Below, one piece after another: positions 26,358-36,236 of a stretch of DNA of 64,000 nt. The stretch spans positions 478,246 to 542,245 of the forward strand of contig CAWHTU010000018.1 in assembly GCA_963832305.1 (NCBI GenBank), read 5' to 3'. Every line of letters begins with the position of its first letter. Position 1 is the first letter of the stretch. The stretch comes from Roseiarcus sp963832305. GTDB lineage: Bacteria > Pseudomonadota > Alphaproteobacteria > Rhizobiales > Beijerinckiaceae. The notes under the pieces were generated by a model. That model was not told the DNA's origin, did not search any database, and saw nothing but the letters and a program-made list of their open reading frames with translations. A program made the translations under genes and the position numbers.

Positions 26358-26526
26358 GAATTGTCTCCGCGCGTTTCGATCTCTCCCCCGCCGCCCGGCT
26401 ACCCTAAGCAAAATCGAAGCCGACGGTCCAGCGCGGCAAAGCCGGCCCGAGGCAAAATGCGCTTGCGCCGCCGACTTCGTAAGCATAGCGAAGGATGGGG
26501 ATTTTTGCAGTTCAAGGCGTGGGATC

Positions 26527-26865
26527 ATGAAACTCATCCTGGCGGTGATCAAGCCGTTCAAGCTTGACGAGGTGCGGACCTCGCTGGATCAGCTGGGCGT
26601 CAAGGGAATGACGGTCAGCGAGGCCAACGGTTACGGCCGGCAAAAGGGGCACACCGAAATCTATCGCGGCTCGGAATACAACGTCGCCTTCATGCCGAAA
26701 GTCCGGCTCGAGATCGCGGTCAGCGACCATGAGGTCGAGCCGACGATCGAGGCGATCCGGGCTTCGGCGCGCACCGGCCAGATCGGCGACGGCAAGATTT
26801 TCGTTCTTCCGATCGAGCGGGCGATGCGCGTCCGCACCGCGGAGACCGGCGACGAGGCGCTGTGA
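26527..26865 (+). CDS. P-II nitrogen regulatory protein
   Basis: A 112-residue trimeric P-II signal protein that reads ATP, ADP and 2-oxoglutarate and is usually uridylylated. It has IKPFKLDEVRTSLDQLGVKG, the T-loop GYGRQKGHTEIYRGSEYNV with its target tyrosine, and the C-terminal signature TGQIGDGKIFVLPIE. Neither amtB nor glnA is adjacent, so GlnB or GlnK assignment is not possible from context. It is divergent from the peptide transporter operon, with no clear sigma-54 site in the 169-base gap. Confidence 0.93.
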   Translation: MKLILAVIKPFKLDEVRTSLDQLGVKGMTVSEANGYGRQKGHTEIYRGSEYNVAFMPKVRLEIAVSDHEVEPTIEAIRASARTGQIGDGKIFVLPIERAMRVRTAETGDEAL

Positions 26866-26923
26866 CAGGAGGGCGCCGCCAGCCCTGCTGGCGCGATGAG
26901 CCTTTCGCTGGCATAAGGACGCG

Positions 26924-28120
26924 ATGATTCGCAGCGCCACCGCGCTCGCCGCGAGCACCGACGCGGGCGCCCCGGCGGACCCGGGCTTCGGGGTCTATGT
27001 CCATTGGCCCTTCTGCCTGTCGAAATGTCCCTATTGCGACTTCAACAGCCACGTTCGCGGCGCGGCGATCGACGAAACGCGCTATCTCTCGGCGTTCAAG
27101 GCTGAAATCGCCCATCGGGCGGCGCTCGCCCCGCGCCGCACTGTTCGTTCGGTGTTCTTCGGCGGCGGCACGCCCTCGCTCATGCGCCCCGAGACCGTGC
27201 AGGGCGTCATCGACGCCATCGGCGCCGCCTGGCGGCTCGATCCCGAGGCCGAAATCACGCTCGAAGCCAATCCGACCAGCGTCGAAGCCGCGCGGTTTCG
27301 AGGGTATCGCACAGCCGGCGTCAACCGCCTGTCGATCGGCGTCCAGGCGCTCAACGACGCCGATCTTAGGGCGCTCGGTCGCAAGCACACGGCCGCCGAG
27401 GCGCTGGTTGCCGTTGAACTCGCTGGCGCGTTGTTTCCACGCTTCAGCTTCGACCTCATTTATGGCCGGCCGGGGCAGGGCGCGGAGACATGGCGCCGCG
27501 AGCTCGCCGAGGCGCTCGAGCATGTCGGCGACCACGTGTCGCTCTATCAGCTGACCATCGAGCCCGACACCATCTTCGAACGTCTGCGCGACGCCGGCAA
27601 GCTCGAGCTGCCGGACGAGGATCTAAGCCTCGCCCTGTTTGAGACGACCCGGGAAGTGACCGAGGCGCGCGGGCTGCCGGCCTACGAGGTCTCGAACCAC
27701 GCGCGCCGCGGAGGCGAGAGCCGCCACAACCTCATCTATTGGCGCTATGGCGAATATGCCGGGATAGGCCCCGGCGCCCACGGGCGGCTTGTCACTCCGA
27801 AAGGCCGGCTCGCGCAGGAAACCGAGCGCCACCCGGAAATGTGGCTGACGCAGGTCGAGACCGAGGGACATGGCCTGGTCGAGAGCGTTGCGCTCAGCCG
27901 TGAGGAGCAGGGCGACGAGTTCCTGCTGATGGGTCTGAGGCTGAGAGAAGGCATCGATCCCCGCGCGTTCGAGAAGTTGACCGGCCGCGATATTGATCCG
28001 GCGCGTATCGAGAGCCTGATCGAGGATGGGTTTCTCGAGCGCGACGAACGCGGCCGTATTCGCGTCACCGCGATGGGCGCGCCGCTGCTCGATACGGTAG
28101 TTGCCGACGTCGCGGCGTGA
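26924..28120 (+). CDS. hemW: Radical SAM haem chaperone HemW
   Basis: A 398-residue HemN-like protein. The radical SAM cysteines are in WPFCLSKCPYCDFNSH, followed by FFGGGTPSLM and LEANPTSVEAARF, then NRLSIGVQALND. The short N-terminus and the C-terminal HemN domain fit HemW, which transfers haem, rather than coproporphyrinogen dehydrogenase. The 3' end (28028-28117) is repeated in diverged form at 29509-29598. It starts 58 bases after the P-II gene. Confidence 0.9.
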   Translation: MIRSATALAASTDAGAPADPGFGVYVHWPFCLSKCPYCDFNSHVRGAAIDETRYLSAFKAEIAHRAALAPRRTVRSVFFGGGTPSLMRPETVQGVIDAIGAAWRLDPEAEITLEANPTSVEAARFRGYRTAGVNRLSIGVQALNDADLRALGRKHTAAEALVAVELAGALFPRFSFDLIYGRPGQGAETWRRELAEALEHVGDHVSLYQLTIEPDTIFERLRDAGKLELPDEDLSLALFETTREVTEARGLPAYEVSNHARRGGESRHNLIYWRYGEYAGIGPGAHGRLVTPKGRLAQETERHPEMWLTQVETEGHGLVESVALSREEQGDEFLLMGLRLREGIDPRAFEKLTGRDIDPARIESLIEDGFLERDERGRIRVTAMGAPLLDTVVADVAA

Positions 28121-28128
28121 GCGTGCGG

Positions 28129-28407
28129 CTATTCGACGTTCATTCCGGCGTTGTTCGCGGCCTGCCCAAGCTCGAGGTAGCTCGCTGGATCCGCCCTGCA
28201 TCTTGCGAACTCGGCGTCGCGCTCGTGAGCCCTGAGGCCTTTGTTCTTGACGGCCTGATGACAAATCAGGCGCGCCTGCCGCGCCTCGCAATATCCGCCG
28301 CAACCGGCGAAGGATTGTGACGCGGCGGCGAGCCCAAAAGCCAGCGCAACTGAAGCAACGAAGGTGAACTGAGTCGACAACCCCATCGAGCTCTGCCTAA
28401 TGAGCAA
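28129..28407 (-). CDS. Small exported four-cysteine protein, copy 1
   Basis: A 92-residue protein of no family I recognise. A hydrophobic signal segment ends at SQSFAG, and the mature part carries cysteines at residues 36, 40, 49 and 70 in the patterns CGGYCEA, CHQAV and FARCRADPASYLEL. Two disulfides or a metal site are possible. A second copy is at 29618-29896 with all four cysteines in the same places and 36 of 59 mature residues identical. The gene ends nine bases from the hemW stop, convergent with it. A later start at residue 8 is possible. Confidence 0.75.
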   Translation of the reverse strand: MLIRQSSMGLSTQFTFVASVALAFGLAAASQSFAGCGGYCEARQARLICHQAVKNKGLRAHERDAEFARCRADPASYLELGQAANNAGMNVE

Positions 28408-28451
28408 TTGCCGAACGGAATTTATGGAATAGGCGCGGCGAGCGGCCGTGT

Positions 28452-29417
28452 TCAGACCGGTCGAAGCTTCATCTGCTCCAAAACCGCGCGACCAAACAAA
28501 CTATAGGGGTTGGCAAGTTGCTCCGAAACCTCAAAGTGATTGTACCCCTCCATGACGGAGAGCGTGACGGGCTTGCCCGCCGCCTTGACAGCGGCGGCGA
28601 AATCGCGGCTTTGCCGCTGGAACTCCGGCGTTTCGACAGTGCCATAAACCAGGACGACCGGCGCGATCAGCTTATCGAGATGGCGCTGGGAACTGAGAGT
28701 TTCCTCAGCCTCATCGGTGAACTTCACATATTTTGATCGCGCGGACAGCCGCACCGGCTTCAAATCAAACATACCGCTGCCAGCAACTCCACCTTTGATC
28801 ATAGTAGGCGGCATGCCGAAATCCTTTTGCCAATCGGTGGTGAGCAGCACGCCCACCCAATGGCCGCCGGAGGAATGGCCGCTGATATAAACCCGCTCGG
28901 GATCGCCGCCTAAGCTTCTCGCGTTTTTGCAGACCCAAGCGACGCCACGGCGAATCTGGTCGGCCATGGTCATGAGATCGCCGCCAGTCTCGATAACGTT
29001 GTTGAAATCGAGCACGGCGAGATGGGCGCCGGCATTCACGAGCATTTCCGCTTGGGCCGCATTGTCCTTCGCGACCCCGGTGCGCCAAGCGCCGCCGTGC
29101 ACGAAGACATTGACCGGCGCGCCCACCGCTTTGGTCGCATAGAGGTCGAGCGTCTCGATCGACGTCGGTCCATAGGCCAGACGCTTTGGAATGCCCAGGC
29201 GCTCGCGTACTAGCTCGCTGTTGCGCTGGATCCGCATCCGCACCTGCTGCATGTTCGGCGCGTAAACGCTTTGATCGTAGGCATCGTCGAGCTCTTTCTG
29301 GTCCATGTCGAGCCAAACCAGCGGACCTCTCACACGCGCTGCTGCTGCAGGCTGCGCCAAAGCGTGGTCGCTGACCGTCATGACCGCGTTCGCGGTAACG
29401 CCCGCTGCCAGATGCAA
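28452..29417 (-). CDS. Alpha/beta hydrolase, kynurenine-formamidase-like or esterase
   Basis: A hydrolase of about 321 residues. The oxyanion motif VFVHGGAWRTG, the nucleophile elbow ISGHSSGGHWVG and the late histidine in MEGYNHFEVSEQL form a clear catalytic set, as in BD-FAE and formamidase-type esterases. The frame has only a TTG at 29417 to start it. Upstream residues before that TTG (PRILASGLHLAAG) resemble a twin-arginine signal that has lost its start and RR pair, and an in-frame stop lies at 29484-29486. The gene may thus be 5'-truncated. It sits between the two copies of a duplicated segment. Confidence 0.75.
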   Translation of the reverse strand: MHLAAGVTANAVMTVSDHALAQPAAAARVRGPLVWLDMDQKELDDAYDQSVYAPNMQQVRMRIQRNSELVRERLGIPKRLAYGPTSIETLDLYATKAVGAPVNVFVHGGAWRTGVAKDNAAQAEMLVNAGAHLAVLDFNNVIETGGDLMTMADQIRRGVAWVCKNARSLGGDPERVYISGHSSGGHWVGVLLTTDWQKDFGMPPTMIKGGVAGSGMFDLKPVRLSARSKYVKFTDEAEETLSSQRHLDKLIAPVVLVYGTVETPEFQRQSRDFAAAVKAAGKPVTLSVMEGYNHFEVSEQLANPYSLFGRAVLEQMKLRPV

Positions 29418-29508
29418 GCCGGATGCGAGAATGCGCGGCGAGGAAGATTCGGGGTGTTTCCAAATTTCGAGGATAGCTTTGGACTAATCACTTCGCCTCC
29501 TGGAGGGC

Positions 29509-29598
29509 GGGTTTCTCGAACGCGACGAGCGCGGCCGAATTCGCGTCACCGCTATGGGCGCGCCACTGCTCGACGCAGTGGTGGCCGACGTCCCGGCG
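29509..29598 (+). pseudogene. Duplicated 3' end of hemW
   Basis: About 90 bases match the end of hemW (28028-28117) with around 11 mismatches, encoding GFLERDERGRIRVTAMGAPL and continuing DAVVADVPA. There is no start and no upstream part of the gene. Together with the second four-cysteine gene just after it, this shows a segmental duplication. Confidence 0.85.
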
Positions 29599-29617
29599 TC
29601 GCCGGGCGCGCAGCGAT

Positions 29618-29896
29618 TTATTCGAAGTTCACCTCGGCGTCGTTGGCGATCCGATCAAGCTGCAGGTAGCTCGCCGGATCCGACTTGCACTTTTCAAACT
29701 CAGCCTCGTGCGCTTTCGCCTGAAGGCCTTGAGCTTTGACGGCGTGGTGGCATGTCGCGCGCGCCTGCTGCGCCTCGCAATATCCGCCGCATCCGGCGAA
29801 AGACTGGCGCGCATCGGCCAGCCCAAAAGCCAGCGCCATTGAAGAAACGATGACGAAGTGCGCTGCGCACCTTTGCCTATTGCCGTTGATAGCCAT
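29618..29896 (-). CDS. Small exported four-cysteine protein, copy 2
   Basis: A 92-residue paralogue of the protein at 28129-28407. The signal segment ends at RQSFAG, and the cysteines are again at residues 36, 40, 49 and 70 (CGGYCEA, CHHAV, FEKCKSDPASYLQL). It lies 20 bases after the duplicated hemW end, copying the arrangement of the first locus. The conservation of all cysteines with divergence elsewhere suggests both copies are under selection. Function unknown. Confidence 0.75.
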   Translation of the reverse strand: MAINGNRQRCAAHFVIVSSMALAFGLADARQSFAGCGGYCEAQQARATCHHAVKAQGLQAKAHEAEFEKCKSDPASYLQLDRIANDAEVNFE

Positions 29897-30198
29897 GGCC
29901 TCCTCTATCGATTAATCAATTTATTCATTTGTCGACTGGGTGACTTTGCTTGAGTTTTAAGGCGATTTTTTGAAGCCGCCGCGCGGCGATTCGCGGTGCG
30001 GCGAATTTCGATGCATTTTCTTGCGGATAATCAGAATAGCAGGTAAGCTGCCGGCATGAACAATCCTGCCCTTGCCCTCATGCCAAGACCGCGCGGACCG
30101 TCGTTCCGTCGGCTCTCATGCGAGACGAAGCGGCGGGAAAAATTGTCCTCGCCTGAAATGCCGTGCAATCCATTGAAAAGTCAGGATTCTGACGAGAG

Positions 30199-30228
30199 AA
30201 TCCAAGGAAATCCAAGACAATCCAACCC
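30199..30228. repeat. Three tandem 10-bp repeats AATCCAAnnn
   Basis: AATCCAA occurs at 30199, 30209 and 30219, an exact ten-base period. They lie in a gap of about 410 bases (29897-30305) that otherwise shows no credible gene. A small GC hairpin (CCCTCCTGAGGGGGG) follows directly. The one-turn spacing would suit cooperative protein binding, but no regulator can be named. Confidence 0.5.
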
Positions 30229-30305
30229 TCCTGAGGGGGGCTTCGGCGCCATCACGAGGGCGCCCCAAGAAAACCCAAACAGCCGGGCCAACGCCCCGCC
30301 ATCGC

Positions 30306-31319
30306 CTATCGCTTGGCGCCCTTCCTCGGCGGCTCGGGAGCGAAACTCAATCGGCCCTTGACGGTGAGCCGGACGAGGGCGCCGCCGACATTGGCGCCGA
30401 AGGCGCGCCGCTCCTTAAGAGCCTCGCGAAGGTTGACGGCGAGCAGCTCGATCTTCTCGAGCCCGATTCGGCTCGGGTCGCGCCCACCCGCGGCGGCGAT
30501 GCGCAGGGCGAGAATCCGCTGCACGATCGCGGTCGGCGCCGCGTAAAGCGTGCGGGCGTCGATGGCCTCGTCCGGACCGAGGCGGGCCTCGACTTCGGCT
30601 GTCATACGCGCCAACGCCTGCTCGGTTTCACCGGCGCGACGCGCCAGCCGATCTAGCGCCTCGGCGTCGAGCCCCGCCTCGCCCAGCTGGGTAAGAAGCG
30701 CGCGCAGACGGGTGCGCGCGAAGCGCGGGTCGGCGTTGGACGGGTCGTCGACGAACGGCGCGCCGCGCGCCTTAGCGAAGGCGACGAGATCGCGTTTCCT
30801 CAAGCCGATGAGCGGCCGCGCGATCGTCATGCCGTCGCGAGTGGTCGTGAGCTCCATGCCGCGCAGTCCGGCGACCCCGGACCCGCGCAAGAGACGGAAC
30901 AGCACCGTCTCAGCCTGATCGTCGGCGTGATGGGCAGTGAGCAGCGCATCGGCGCCGATCGCCTTGGCGTGATCGACGAGCAGGCGGTAGCGCGCTTCGC
31001 GCGCGCGCTCCTGCAGGCGGCTCACAGGCTTCGCGCCCTTCCATTGAAGGATGCGATGGGCGACCCCGAGCCGGGCGCAAAACGCCGCGACCGTCTTCGC
31101 CTCCTCCGCGCTTTCGGGCCTTAGCCCGTGATCGACGGTCGCCGCCTCGATGCTGATCCTGCCGCGCCGCCTCGCCCATTCGACCGTCATCAGGAGCAGC
31201 GCGGTCGAATCGGGGCCGCCCGAGACGGCGATCAGCAGCGATCTCGCGCGGGCGAGCGGCGCGAACAGCGCGTCGAGTTGAGCGGCCGAGAGACCCTGCG
31301 AGCGCGGGGCGCTCAACAA
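30306..31319 (-). CDS. tilS: tRNA(Ile)-lysidine synthetase
   Basis: TilS modifies the wobble cytidine of tRNA-Ile2(CAU) to lysidine. The 337-residue protein has the PP-loop LIAVSGGPDSTALLL, the VDHGLRPES element, ARYRLLVDHA and TAHHADDQAETVLFRLLRG. It overlaps the end of the cpoB gene by seven bases. In many alphaproteobacteria ftsH follows tilS; here the gene is followed by a gene-free gap. Confidence 0.93.
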   Translation of the reverse strand: MLSAPRSQGLSAAQLDALFAPLARARSLLIAVSGGPDSTALLLMTVEWARRRGRISIEAATVDHGLRPESAEEAKTVAAFCARLGVAHRILQWKGAKPVSRLQERAREARYRLLVDHAKAIGADALLTAHHADDQAETVLFRLLRGSGVAGLRGMELTTTRDGMTIARPLIGLRKRDLVAFAKARGAPFVDDPSNADPRFARTRLRALLTQLGEAGLDAEALDRLARRAGETEQALARMTAEVEARLGPDEAIDARTLYAAPTAIVQRILALRIAAAGGRDPSRIGLEKIELLAVNLREALKERRAFGANVGGALVRLTVKGRLSFAPEPPRKGAKR

Positions 31320-32269
31320 TGATCCTTGGCGCTCTCATGCTCGGCCAGCTTCTTCACCGAGGCCGACGCGGAAGGATAGCGCTTTCCGAATTCCGTCAAG
31401 GTGGCGCAAGCCTGCTCATTGTTGCCGAGGGCGGCGAGCGTCTGCCCGAGCCTGACCATGCTCTCGGGCGCCCGCGACGACTTTGAATAGTCGGTGGTCA
31501 CTTTGAGAAATTGCTCCGCCGCCTCGCGCGGGCGCGAGCGCTGAAGATAGGTCTCGCCGATATAGAAGATTGCGTCCGCGCTTAGCCGATGTGACGGATT
31601 GGCGGCGAGAAACGACTTGAACCCGGCTTCCGCCTCTGGATATTGCCCCGCCTGAAAGGCTTGCAGCGCGGCGTTGAACTGATCGCGCGGCTGATCGAGC
31701 ATCGCGACCCCGGTGCCGACGATCGTCGGTCCGCTCGCGGGCGGCGCGCCGGGAGGGGCCTTGCCGAGCTCGAGCGGCTGACCGGCCGGGGCCGCTGGCG
31801 CCTCGCGGACCAATGGCGCGCTCGGCGGCGTGGTTCCGAGCTGCCGCGGCGCGCCTGGGGCGTTCGGTTCGGCGTCCGGATCGAATGCGTCCGACTTCCT
31901 CGGCTTTGCCGGCGCTGCCGGCTCGGCGGGGCTTTGAGGGGCTTCGGCGACGTCAGGCTGCCGCGAGGCGCCCTCGGAACGGTCGCCGAACCGGAATTCG
32001 ACGTCCTGGCGGAATTTCTGCAGCTCGCTCTCGAGCCGATGCTCGGCGTTCTCCAATTCCTCGATCCGACCGTTGGCCTGGCGGAGCTCCTGTTCGAGCT
32101 GGTTGACGCGCAGCACGAGCTCCGCTGCCTGGTTGGGGTCGGCCGCGCTGGGAATGTCGGCCGGCGGCGCCTGGCGGTTGAAGGGATTGAACTGGGCCTG
32201 CGCCGGCGCCGCGAGCGCGAGGCAGGCGAAAAACGCCGCCATGAGGCGCGGGCGAAACAACGTCGTCAC
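31313..32269 (-). CDS. cpoB: Cell division coordinator CpoB (Tol-Pal system protein YbgF)
   Basis: A 318-residue periplasmic protein. A signal peptide ends at APAQAQ, a coiled coil spans roughly residues 45-95 (LVLRVNQLEQELRQANGRIE), a Pro/Ala-rich linker follows, and the C-terminus holds TPR repeats (FNAALQAFQAGQYPEAEAGF, DAIFYIGETYLQRSRPREAA). It lies 87 bases after pal in the usual order and links the Tol-Pal machine to cell-wall synthesis. Confidence 0.92.
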   Translation of the reverse strand: MTTLFRPRLMAAFFACLALAAPAQAQFNPFNRQAPPADIPSAADPNQAAELVLRVNQLEQELRQANGRIEELENAEHRLESELQKFRQDVEFRFGDRSEGASRQPDVAEAPQSPAEPAAPAKPRKSDAFDPDAEPNAPGAPRQLGTTPPSAPLVREAPAAPAGQPLELGKAPPGAPPASGPTIVGTGVAMLDQPRDQFNAALQAFQAGQYPEAEAGFKSFLAANPSHRLSADAIFYIGETYLQRSRPREAAEQFLKVTTDYSKSSRAPESMVRLGQTLAALGNNEQACATLTEFGKRYPSASASVKKLAEHESAKDHC

Positions 32270-32356
32270 TGGCGTTTTCCTCGATGGACTCTGATGCGCG
32301 GCCCCATAAGCCGCGCTTCTGTCGATTTCAAGTCAGGCCGCAAGCGATAGAGGGGG

Positions 32357-32857
32357 TCAACTGCTTCCGGGCGTTCCGCCGAGGACGGTTACGGCGCGGC
32401 GATTTTGCGACCAGCAGGAAATGTCGTCGCAGGTCGCGACAGGCCGCTCCTTGCCATAGCTGATCGTTTTCATCCGCGAGGCTGCGACACCCTTGGCGGC
32501 GAGGTAGTCATGGACCGCCTGGGCGCGCCGGGCGCCGAGGGCAAAATTATACTCCCGGGTACCGCGCTCATCCGCGTGGCCTTCGATGGTGAAGGCGTAA
32601 TGGTTGTACTGATTGAGCCAGGCGGCCTGCTTGTCGAGCGTCGCCTGGGCGGTCGGCGAAAGATCCGTCTGATCGGTGTCGAAGAAGACGCGGTCGCCGA
32701 CCGTCTGGTTGAATTCCTGGATGCTGCCCGGGCCGGTTGCCCCGTAGCCTGCGGCGAAGTTGTTGTCGGTGTTGTTGTGCGAACAAGCGCCAAGGGCCAA
32801 ACCGAGCGCGAGCGTTACCGCCAATGCGATCGAACTCCGAGCCGTGTTCGCGTCCAT
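32357..32857 (-). CDS. pal: Peptidoglycan-associated lipoprotein Pal
   Basis: A 166-residue outer-membrane lipoprotein with the lipobox LALGAC and an OmpA-type peptidoglycan-binding domain: VFFDTDQTDLSPTAQATLDK, IEGHADERGTREYN and LGARRAQAVHDYLAAKGV. It is a substrate for Lgt, whose gene opens the window. tolQRAB are not upstream; a divergent membrane-protein gene is there instead. Confidence 0.95.
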   Translation of the reverse strand: MDANTARSSIALAVTLALGLALGACSHNNTDNNFAAGYGATGPGSIQEFNQTVGDRVFFDTDQTDLSPTAQATLDKQAAWLNQYNHYAFTIEGHADERGTREYNFALGARRAQAVHDYLAAKGVAASRMKTISYGKERPVATCDDISCWSQNRRAVTVLGGTPGSS

Positions 32858-33092
32858 GCTGCCACTCCTGACGCTGCATCGCTTGCCCGCGAGCGTGCCG
32901 CCCTAAGAGTTAATGCAAGGTTCCGACAAGCTTACGGGCGCCTTGCTGCGTGTTTACGAACACCGCTCAACCCGCCGGCAGCGTTAACATCGGATTAATG
33001 GCCATATTGCGGCGCAAAAGGCCTTGTGCTTGCCCAGTTTGATCGGCATGGTCACGCGCTTGTGAACCAGGGTTATTGCGGATCGTCTTGGG

Positions 33093-33668
33093 ATGAAGCG
33101 CTTAAAAGTTAGGCGAATGGCGCTTCTGGCGCTGGCGATGATCTTCCTGGCGCTCGCCTGGGTTTGGGACCTTTTCATCGCGGCGTGGCGGCTGCTGGTC
33201 AGCTTCATACCGTGGACGCGGTTCAAGCAGGCGTTTGCCGCGCTTGTCGACCGGTTGCCCGCGCCGCTTGTGCTCCTAATATTCCTGGTGCCGTTTCTGA
33301 TCGTCGAGCCGCTGCTCGTGGTGGCCACGATCGCGATCGCGATGGGCTATGTCCTCTCCGGAGCGATCGCCTGGATCGCGCTAAAGCTTCTCGCGGTCGG
33401 GCTCATTCCGGCAATTTTCGATTTGACTCAGCATCGCCTCATGACCATGCCGTGGTTCGCCCGGGCCTATGAGAAGGTGATGGCCTTTCATCACTATGCC
33501 GATCAGATCGTCGCCCCTTACAAAAAGGCCGCCGCCGAAGTCCTCCGCCATTCGCGCCGACGGGTTGCAGCGGCCACGAACCGAGTACCCGGCCTTGCAC
33601 ACCTCGCGGCGCGTTTCGCCGCTCGCAAGCGTGCGAACGGAAGGCCGCCTCTGCCTTCGAATGGATAG
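33093..33668 (+). CDS. Uncharacterised membrane protein
   Basis: A 191-residue protein with three or four hydrophobic segments: one at residues 8-30, a pair around residues 58-105 (VLLIFLVPFLIVEPLLVVAT), and a basic, soluble C-terminal third. I recognise no family with certainty. ATG at 33093 is 18 bases after a possible purine-rich site. It stands between the divergent pal gene and the TPP riboswitch, with no sign of operon partners. Confidence 0.65.
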   Translation: MKRLKVRRMALLALAMIFLALAWVWDLFIAAWRLLVSFIPWTRFKQAFAALVDRLPAPLVLLIFLVPFLIVEPLLVVATIAIAMGYVLSGAIAWIALKLLAVGLIPAIFDLTQHRLMTMPWFARAYEKVMAFHHYADQIVAPYKKAAAEVLRHSRRRVAAATNRVPGLAHLAARFAARKRANGRPPLPSNG

Positions 33669-33837
33669 CGGTCGCGCGCAGGACGGCGGACAGTGCGTCG
33701 TCTGTTCCGGGTTCATGGAACATGTGTCAGCCGGTGAGGGTTCATCAATCGTGGACCAGGTTCGTCGCGCCTGCCCGGGCGAATAGGCGCACGCACAGGT
33801 TGACATCCGGCGGCGCCGGGTCCAGATTTGCGTCTTG

Positions 33838-33927
33838 CTCGAGGGGCGTCCCTAAACGGGGCTGAGACGGCGCGACGCCGAACCCTTTGAACCTGATCCG
33901 GGTCATGCCGGCGAAGGGATGTAGCGG
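33838..33927 (+). promoter_or_regulatory. TPP riboswitch (THI element)
   Basis: The conserved elements are present in order: GGGGCTGAGA, ACCCTTTGAACCTGATCCGG and GTCATGCCGGCGAAGGGAT. These are the pyrimidine- and pyrophosphate-sensing parts of the thiamine pyrophosphate aptamer. It lies 60 bases upstream of thiC, so thiamine pyrophosphate should lower expression of the whole operon, probably at translation since no terminator stem with a T-run is obvious. Confidence 0.95.
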
Positions 33928-33989
33928 CCGCGACTCTCCATTGGTCCGCCAGTTCCTGCCGTCGGACTCATGTTCGAGGAGACGGGCCG

Positions 33990-35810
<1,821 letters not shown>

Positions 35811-35837
35811 CTCTTCAAGCGCGGTCGGAGGCTGCTG

Positions 35838-36236
35838 GTGAAAAGACTTCATCAAGGCGGCTGCCATTGCGCGTCATTGCGGTTTGAGGTCGACCTCGAC
35901 CTCTCCGCCGGAACGGCGAAATGCAATTGCAGCTATTGCGCCAAGTCGCGGTTCTGGCTCGCGCGCGTCGCGCCCGAAGACATCCGCGTTTCAGGCGAGG
36001 CGACCGAGTATCGCGGCCGCAATCCGGTCGCCCATCATTTCTTCTGCCGGCTGTGCGGGATCCATGTGTACGATCGGGTCGACGTGCCGAACATGCTCGG
36101 CCGCCCCTACGTCAACGTGAGCGTCGCCTGCCTCGACAATCTCGACGTCGAGGAACTGGTCGTTTCGCCCGTCCGCTACGGCGATGGTTTGAACAACGCC
36201 TGGGGGTCGACGCCGAAGGAGACGCGGCATCTATGA
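35838..36236 (+). CDS. GFA-family (glutathione-dependent formaldehyde-activating-like) zinc protein
   Basis: A 132-residue CENP-V/GFA-fold protein with the zinc-ligand pairs HQGGCHCASLRFEV, CNCSYCAKSRFW and FFCRLCGIHVYDR. It starts at GTG 35838 and its stop overlaps thiO by ATGA, so it is embedded in the thiamine operon. No thiamine role is known to me for this family. Most members have no demonstrated formaldehyde activity, so the name should not be read as function. Confidence 0.88.
   Translation: MKRLHQGGCHCASLRFEVDLDLSAGTAKCNCSYCAKSRFWLARVAPEDIRVSGEATEYRGRNPVAHHFFCRLCGIHVYDRVDVPNMLGRPYVNVSVACLDNLDVEELVVSPVRYGDGLNNAWGSTPKETRHL

Noticed and set aside
26440..26526. A sigma-54 promoter upstream of the P-II gene
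   Set aside because: GG and GC pairs occur near 26452-26468 but their spacing does not fit the -24/-12 rule.
24732..26567. A 611-codon open frame antisense to the peptide-binding protein gene
   Set aside because: Shadow of a clear ABC binding-protein gene on the minus strand; composition typical of antisense frames.
30199..30228. A CRISPR array at the AATCCAA repeats or at the 21-bp repeats near 44.6 kb
   Set aside because: The units are short and directly joined, without unique spacers, and no cas gene is present.
30056..30361. A 101-codon plus-strand frame before tilS
   Set aside because: Low-complexity sequence over the AATCCAA repeats, running into the 3' end of tilS on the other strand.
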